From positions 1 to 17,821 of the forward strand of contig JANRJB010000368.1 in assembly GCA_033764265.1 (NCBI GenBank): 17,821 nucleotides of DNA. Direction: 5' to 3'. Position 1 is the stretch's first letter. Each line of letters starts with the position of its first letter. This document shows, in pieces, positions 13,107-17,821 of the stretch. The notes below the pieces were generated by a model. That model had not been told where the DNA came from and searched no databases. It saw only the letters and a list, made by a program, of their open reading frames with translations. The DNA is from VGEM01 sp033764265. GTDB lineage: Bacteria; Pseudomonadota; Alphaproteobacteria; Rhodospirillales; Rhodospirillaceae. Made by a program: the position numbers and the translations under genes.

Positions 13107-14822
13107 ATGTCATCTTCGATCTCCATCGCCCTCGCCCAGATCGATCCGACCGTCGGCGACGTGGGCGGAAACCTGGCGCTGATTCGCGCCGAACGCGCCA
13201 AAGCCGCCGCCGCCGGCGCCAATGTGGTGGTTTTTCCGGAACTGGCTTTGAGCGGTTATCCGCCCGAGGACCTGGTCTATCGCGTGTCGTTCCTGGACGC
13301 GGTTGATCGGGCCGCCCATGAACTGGCCGCCGACACCGCCGATGGCGGACCGGCGATCGTGGTCGGCGCTCCCTGGCGCGGCCAGCGCACACGCGCCGAC
13401 GGATCGAATCGGCCGCTGGTCTACAACGCGGCGCTGGTCCTGGACGAAGGACGCATCGTCGCTTCCAGGTTCAAGCATCATCTGCCCAATTACGGCGTAT
13501 TCGACGAACAGCGCGTGTTCGCCTCCGGCCCGCATCCCGGCCCGGTCGTGGTGCGCGGCGTGCGGCTGGGCATCATGGTGTGCGAGGACATGTGGTTCCC
13601 CGACGTGGCCGAGACACTGGTGGAGTCCGGCGCTGAAATCCTGGTCGTGATCAACGGCTCGCCGTTCGAACTCGACAAGTACGACGTGCGATTGAACCAC
13701 GCCGTGGCGCGCGTCGGGGAGACCATTCTGCCGCTGATCTATGTCAACCAGGTTTGCGGCCAGGACGATCTGGTGTTCGACGGCGGATCGTTCGTGCTGA
13801 ACGCCGATCGCAGCCTGGCGCTGCAATTGCCGTGGTGGCGTGGCGCATTCGCCGTTTCGGCGTGGTCCAAGGTCGGCGACGACACCTGGGCTTGCGCGCC
13901 GCAAGCTCCGGCCACGGCGCCCGATCGGCTCGACAACGTCTACAACGCGCTGATGCTGGGCCTGCGCGATTACGTCACTAAGAACAGGTTTCCCGGTGTG
14001 GTGCTGGGCTTGTCGGGCGGCATCGACAGCGCGCTGTGCGCAGCCGTCGCCGCCGACGCGCTGGGGCCCGACAAGGTGCATTGCGTGATGATGCCCTCGC
14101 CCTACACCAGCCACGAAAGCCTGGAGGACGCTGCCGCCTGCGCGAATTTACTGGGCGCGCGCTACGATATCATCGACATCGGCCCGGCGATGGATGCGTA
14201 CCGCACGATGCTGGCGCCGCTGTTCGCCGGCACCGCCGCCGATATCACCGAAGAAAATGTCCAGTCGCGCGCACGCGGGCTTGCGCTGATGGCCATTTCC
14301 AACAAGTTCGGCAAGATGGTGTTGGCCACCGGCAACAAGAGCGAAATGTCGACCGGCTACGCCACCCTTTACGGCGACATGTGTGGCGGCTACGCGGTCA
14401 TCAAGGATGTCTACAAGACCATGGTGTTCGCGCTGGCGCGGTGGCGCAATGCGCGCAAACCCGCCGGCGCACTAGGCCCCGACGGCCCGGTGATGCCCGA
14501 GCGCGTCATCACCAAGCCGCCAACGGCGGAGCTCAAGCCCAATCAGACCGACCAGGACACACTGCCGCCCTACGACGTGCTGGATGCAATCCTGCACGGA
14601 CTGATCGACGAGGAACTGGGCGTGGCTGAACTGGCCGCCCGCGGCCACGACCCCGCCACCGTGCGCCGCGTCGACCGGATGCTGCGCGTGGCCGAATATA
14701 AGCGCCGCCAGGCGCCGCCGGGCGTGAAGATCACCGGCGTGGCGTTTGGCCGCGACCACCGCTACCCGATCACCAACGGCTTCCGCGAACCGCCCGACAT
14801 GACACGCGGAGACAGCGCGTGA
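13107..14822 (+). CDS. nadE: Glutamine-dependent NAD+ synthetase
   Basis: NadE amidates nicotinic acid adenine dinucleotide to NAD+ using ATP and ammonia released from glutamine. The 571-residue product fuses two domains. The first is an N-terminal nitrilase-type glutaminase with the triad Glu45 (VVFPELALSGYPPEDL), Lys123 (FKHHLPNYGVFDE) and Cys159 (IMVCEDMWFPD). The second is a C-terminal N-type ATP pyrophosphatase with the P-loop SGGIDS (303-308) and the conserved ATGNKSEMSTGYATLYGDM segment. The start at 13107 is the only close option, because an in-frame TGA lies at 13095. No strong Shine-Dalgarno precedes it. The gene follows DAHP synthase by 79 bp and overlaps gltX by 4 bp, so nadE and gltX should be co-translated. 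Confidence 0.96.
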   Translation: MSSSISIALAQIDPTVGDVGGNLALIRAERAKAAAAGANVVVFPELALSGYPPEDLVYRVSFLDAVDRAAHELAADTADGGPAIVVGAPWRGQRTRADGSNRPLVYNAALVLDEGRIVASRFKHHLPNYGVFDEQRVFASGPHPGPVVVRGVRLGIMVCEDMWFPDVAETLVESGAEILVVINGSPFELDKYDVRLNHAVARVGETILPLIYVNQVCGQDDLVFDGGSFVLNADRSLALQLPWWRGAFAVSAWSKVGDDTWACAPQAPATAPDRLDNVYNALMLGLRDYVTKNRFPGVVLGLSGGIDSALCAAVAADALGPDKVHCVMMPSPYTSHESLEDAAACANLLGARYDIIDIGPAMDAYRTMLAPLFAGTAADITEENVQSRARGLALMAISNKFGKMVLATGNKSEMSTGYATLYGDMCGGYAVIKDVYKTMVFALARWRNARKPAGALGPDGPVMPERVITKPPTAELKPNQTDQDTLPPYDVLDAILHGLIDEELGVAELAARGHDPATVRRVDRMLRVAEYKRRQAPPGVKITGVAFGRDHRYPITNGFREPPDMTRGDSA

Positions 14823-16177
14823 CGGCGGCTTTTCGCTTCGCCCCCAGCCCGACCGGCTACCTGCATATCGGCAACGCCCGACCGGCCGTGATCAACTGGC
14901 TGTTCGCGCGAAAGGTCGACGGGCGCTTCGTGCTGCGCATCGACGATACCGACACCGCGCGCAGCAAGCCCGAGTTCACGGCCGCGATCGAGCAGGACTT
15001 GGCGTGGCTGGGCCTCGACTGGGACGACAAAATCCATCAGTCCGCGCGACTGGACAGTTATCGCGCGGCTGCCGAGCGCCTCAGGGCGATGGGCTTACTG
15101 TATCCCTGTTACGAGACGCCCGACGAGTTGGAGATGAAGCGCAAGCTTCAGCTCAAGGCCGGCAAGCCGCCCTTGTACAAGCGCGCCGATCATCACCTGA
15201 CCGACGCCGCGCGCGCTGCATTCGAGGCCGACGGCCGGCGCCCGCATTGGCGATTTGCGATCGCGCCGGACGAGATCGCCTGGGACGATCTGGTGCGGGG
15301 GCCTTGCGTCTATCACGGCGAGCACCTGACCGACCCGGTGCTCGTGCGCGCCGACGGCACGTTCCTGTATATGATGCCGAGCGTGGTCGACGACATCGAC
15401 CTCGGCATGACCCATATCGTGCGCGGCGAGGATCACGTCACCAACACCGCGCTGCAGGTGCAGATCTGGCGCGCGCTGACGGGCGCTCCCGTCCCGGCGT
15501 TTGCGCATCTGCCGTTGCTGGTTGACGCGGCCGGCAAGGGGTTGTCGAAGCGGTCAGGCTCGCTCGCGCTCAGGGATTTACGCGAGGCGGGCCTCGAATC
15601 CATGGCGATCGCGAGCCTCGTGGCCAAGATCGGGTCGTCGGACGCCATCGAGCCGCGCGCGACCATGGCCCAATTGATCGCCGAGTTCGACATTGCCCAC
15701 TTCGGCCGCGCGACACCCAAGTTCGACCCGCACGATCTCGAGTTCTTGAACGCGAAAGTGCTGCACGAACTGCCATTCGCCGATGCCCGGCCGCGCTTGG
15801 CGGCGCTCGGCATCGACGACGCGGCGCTGGCGCGCGTCGGCGACGTGTTCTGGACCGCGGTGCGCGGCAACCTGAAAAAATTCTCCGACGCGGCGGGATG
15901 GTGGGCCGTGTGCTTCGGCGCGCACGCGCCCAGCATCGAGGACACCACTTTCGTCGCCGAGGCCCGCACCCTGCTGCCGGACGAGCCGTGGAGCGAGACC
16001 ACTTGGCACGACTGGACCGAGCGCGTGAAGGCCGCCACCGGACGCAAAGGCAAAGGCTTGTTCCTGCCGTTGCGGTTGGCCCTGACCGGATTGCCGCACG
16101 GGCCCGAAATGAAGGCCCTCTTGCCGCTGATCGGTCGCGCGCGGGCCGAAAAACGCCTGATGGGCGTTACGGCGTAG
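14819..16177 (+). CDS. gltX: Glutamate-tRNA ligase, GltX1-like, without the zinc-site cysteines
   Basis: This class I aminoacyl-tRNA synthetase charges tRNA with glutamate. The 452-residue product has the HIGH-type motif at 16-19 (SPTGYLHIGNARPA) and the KMSKS-type motif as KGLSKR at 240-245. IDDTDTARS (41-49) and VRGEDHVTNT (201-210) are also conserved. In the region where zinc-binding GluRS has paired cysteines it reads YPCYETPDELEMKRKLQLKAG (95-115), with one cysteine, and the second pair is absent. This matches the alphaproteobacterial GltX1 type as I remember it. Many alphaproteobacteria carry two GluRS paralogs, so a second copy may exist elsewhere. The GTG start at 14819 overlaps the nadE stop (GTGA), with GGAG upstream. 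It converges on the glycosyltransferase gene, 27 bp away. Confidence 0.94.
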   Translation: MTAAFRFAPSPTGYLHIGNARPAVINWLFARKVDGRFVLRIDDTDTARSKPEFTAAIEQDLAWLGLDWDDKIHQSARLDSYRAAAERLRAMGLLYPCYETPDELEMKRKLQLKAGKPPLYKRADHHLTDAARAAFEADGRRPHWRFAIAPDEIAWDDLVRGPCVYHGEHLTDPVLVRADGTFLYMMPSVVDDIDLGMTHIVRGEDHVTNTALQVQIWRALTGAPVPAFAHLPLLVDAAGKGLSKRSGSLALRDLREAGLESMAIASLVAKIGSSDAIEPRATMAQLIAEFDIAHFGRATPKFDPHDLEFLNAKVLHELPFADARPRLAALGIDDAALARVGDVFWTAVRGNLKKFSDAAGWWAVCFGAHAPSIEDTTFVAEARTLLPDEPWSETTWHDWTERVKAATGRKGKGLFLPLRLALTGLPHGPEMKALLPLIGRARAEKRLMGVTA

Positions 16178-16204
16178 CCTAGTTAACTGACTGATTCGTA
16201 TAGA

Positions 16205-17821
16205 TTATCTGTACTTCCTGACCTGGCTTGGCGGCCACAGCCGGGCATCCGGCGGCAATGGGCTGAAATTGTCGAACTCGATCAATTTCTGCCGATAGCG
16301 GTCCTGATAGTCCCCCACGGCGAGCAGCTCGATATTGGGGTCGTCGAGCGCAATACCGATCTCGTTATAGATGTCGAGATTGGCGAGGTTGGGTCGTGGA
16401 ATGGTCCCGGCTTCGAAGTCCGACCACATCTGTGCGTACAAATCCTCCAGGCGCGCGACCAGGAGCTTCATGTCGAACAGCACGCACGTTTCGCGCTGGG
16501 CGGCGAGCTTGACGCGCAAGGCCTTGAGTTTGTCGGGATGGTTCCCCAGGTCGACGGCCATGGCCACATACGCGCCGGGATCGCGCACGACCAGTTCCGG
16601 CAACCCGGCGGCGGTGACCAGACTGCCGCAGACGCGCGAGGCGAAACTGCGGCCGACCAGCGTCAGCACCGGCACGCCGAGCCACAACGCGTCGGACGAC
16701 GTGGTGTGCGCGCCGTAAGGCGAGGTATCAAGAAACAGATCGGCCAGCGGATAGCGCGCGAGGTGATTGGCGTTGGTCATCTTGGGCGCGAACACCAGCC
16801 GCTCGGGGGCGATGCCGTGGTCGGCCATGAGCTGCTTGAGGCGCGCGTTGGTCGTCTCGACGCCCTCCAGCAACCACAACACGCCCTTGGGCACCTGGCG
16901 CAGGATCGACATCCAGCGACGCCAGGTGAACGGTGTGATTTTATGCACCCCGTTGAAGCAGCAGAACACGACCGCGTCTTCGGGCAGTTTGGCGTCGGGC
17001 CGCGTCGGCCGCGAGTCCGCGATCACCCGTTGACGGTCGTTGGGCTGATAGCACGGCAGCCGCAGCACTTTTTCCGAGTAATATATCTCGTGGGACTCGG
17101 GGATGATGAAGCCGTCGGCGACGAGATAGTCGTGATAGGGGCTGGCCATTGTGCCGGGATAACCCAGCCAGTTCACGATCACCGGGGCGGGGCGCATCGA
17201 CAACATCTTGGTGCGCGCGCCGTTGGTGTAGCCGTTGAGGTCGACCAGGATGTCGATGCCGTCGGCGACGATGCGTTCGGCGGCCTGTTCGTCGGTCATG
17301 CCGGCGATGTCGCACCAGTGGTCGCCCGCCGACCGGATGCGCCGCTGCATCGCATCTTCGGGCAGCGTGTTGCAGTAATAGAGGAACACCTCGACCTTGG
17401 CGCGGTCGTGCAGTTCGTAAACCTGGGGGGTCAGAAATCCAACCGCGTGTTCGCGCAGGTCCGACGACAGGTAGCCGATTTTCAGCCGCGCGCCGCGCGA
17501 CTTCGACAGGGTCAGCCGGCGGCGGGCGTGCATGTCGGCGAACGACCGGCTCGGTCGCCCGACAGCGTTGACGTTGTAGTGATGGGCATTGGCAAGCTGC
17601 AAGAGCGGGTCGTCGGTGTGGGCGGCCAGCGACAAGGCCGAGATGCCCCTCAGCAGCTGTTCCTTCGACAGGCCCGGCCACGGCGCGATGGCGGGCCACT
17701 TGCACTGGCGCTGCCGCAGGCTGATCCAGTGCTGGATGACGTCGAGCTGGTCGGGTTTGATGTCGAGGCCGAAGCGCAGCGCCTCTTCGGCTTTCTCGTC
17801 GATGAACACCTGCTCCAGCAC
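16205..17821 (-). CDS. GT41 (O-GlcNAc transferase/SPINDLY-like) glycosyltransferase, N-terminus beyond window
   Basis: The 538 residues seen are the catalytic part of a GT41-family protein that usually has N-terminal tetratricopeptide repeats. In order there is KIGYLSSDLREHAVGFL (114-130), whose His125 aligns with the catalytic-site histidine of human OGT (His498). Next comes the NWLGYPGTM-HDYLVAD segment. CCFNGVHKITPFTWRRW (287-303) follows, where Lys294 matches the UDP-binding OGT lysine (Lys842). Last is the nucleotide-site motif GAHTTSSDALWLGVPVLT (370-387). The frame is open to the window edge with GTG as its last visible codon, so the start and repeats probably lie outside. Bacterial members modify proteins or act in surface glycosylation; the donor sugar and target here are unknown. 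Residue numbers count from the window edge. Confidence 0.93.
   Translation of the reverse strand: MLEQVFIDEKAEEALRFGLDIKPDQLDVIQHWISLRQRQCKWPAIAPWPGLSKEQLLRGISALSLAAHTDDPLLQLANAHHYNVNAVGRPSRSFADMHARRRLTLSKSRGARLKIGYLSSDLREHAVGFLTPQVYELHDRAKVEVFLYYCNTLPEDAMQRRIRSAGDHWCDIAGMTDEQAAERIVADGIDILVDLNGYTNGARTKMLSMRPAPVIVNWLGYPGTMASPYHDYLVADGFIIPESHEIYYSEKVLRLPCYQPNDRQRVIADSRPTRPDAKLPEDAVVFCCFNGVHKITPFTWRRWMSILRQVPKGVLWLLEGVETTNARLKQLMADHGIAPERLVFAPKMTNANHLARYPLADLFLDTSPYGAHTTSSDALWLGVPVLTLVGRSFASRVCGSLVTAAGLPELVVRDPGAYVAMAVDLGNHPDKLKALRVKLAAQRETCVLFDMKLLVARLEDLYAQMWSDFEAGTIPRPNLANLDIYNEIGIALDDPNIELLAVGDYQDRYRQKLIEFDNFSPLPPDARLWPPSQVRKYR

Noticed and set aside
11462..13222. 586-residue minus-strand open frame opposite DAHP synthase
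   Set aside because: Antisense shadow of a well-supported gene in high-GC DNA; low complexity, rich in Gly/Arg/Ala/Val, with no recognisable domain.
13110..14114. 334-residue minus-strand open frame opposite nadE
   Set aside because: Antisense to a conserved enzyme; no family features.

Overview
The window is high-GC bacterial chromosome with the gene content of an alphaproteobacterium. The evidence is an F1F0-ATPase zeta-inhibitor (DUF1476) gene beside purine genes, the order purS-purQ-purL-bolA, a zinc-site-less GluRS of the alphaproteobacterial GltX1 kind, and class II DAHP synthase. A Rhodospirillales-like source is a guess from overall flavour only. No tRNA, rRNA, CRISPR array, insertion sequence or prophage gene was seen.

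Layout. Positions 1-630 hold two small unassigned minus-strand genes; the first sits in visibly lower-GC sequence. purB follows on the plus strand (859-2157) and converges on a two-gene minus-strand unit: the ATPase zeta inhibitor, then a secreted sulfatase-modifying-factor-like protein that lacks the catalytic cysteines. A divergent NRDE/TANGO2-family gene (3537-4325) precedes the purine block purC, purS, purQ, purL (4492-8462). These supply PurC and the three-part FGAM synthase, and bolA and glutathione reductase (gor) follow in the same direction. purS-purQ and purQ-purL overlap by 4 bp. purC and purS are separated by a strong hairpin, and purS uses a TTG start.

Positions 10184-11466 are the most unusual part. 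A PEP-CTERM-type secreted protein is encoded on the minus strand and ends in a strong rho-independent terminator. Upstream lies a textbook sigma-54 promoter (TGGCAC-N5-TTGCA). Further upstream are three copies of a 17-bp element, TGTAAAGAAnnCTGAyA, whose left edges are exactly 116 bp apart (about 11 helical turns), with an IHF-like site between two of them. This looks like a complete enhancer-dependent control region for a cell-surface protein, of the kind expected for PrsK/PrsR/RpoN-type regulation. The regulator itself is not in the window.

The rest is metabolic: class II DAHP synthase (11627-13027), then the overlapping pair nadE (glutamine-dependent NAD+ synthetase) and gltX. On the minus strand, a GT41/OGT-like glycosyltransferase runs off the right edge. 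Most of the window is ordinary housekeeping sequence; the novelty is concentrated in the PEP-CTERM regulatory region and, to a lesser degree, in the cysteine-less SUMF1-like protein.
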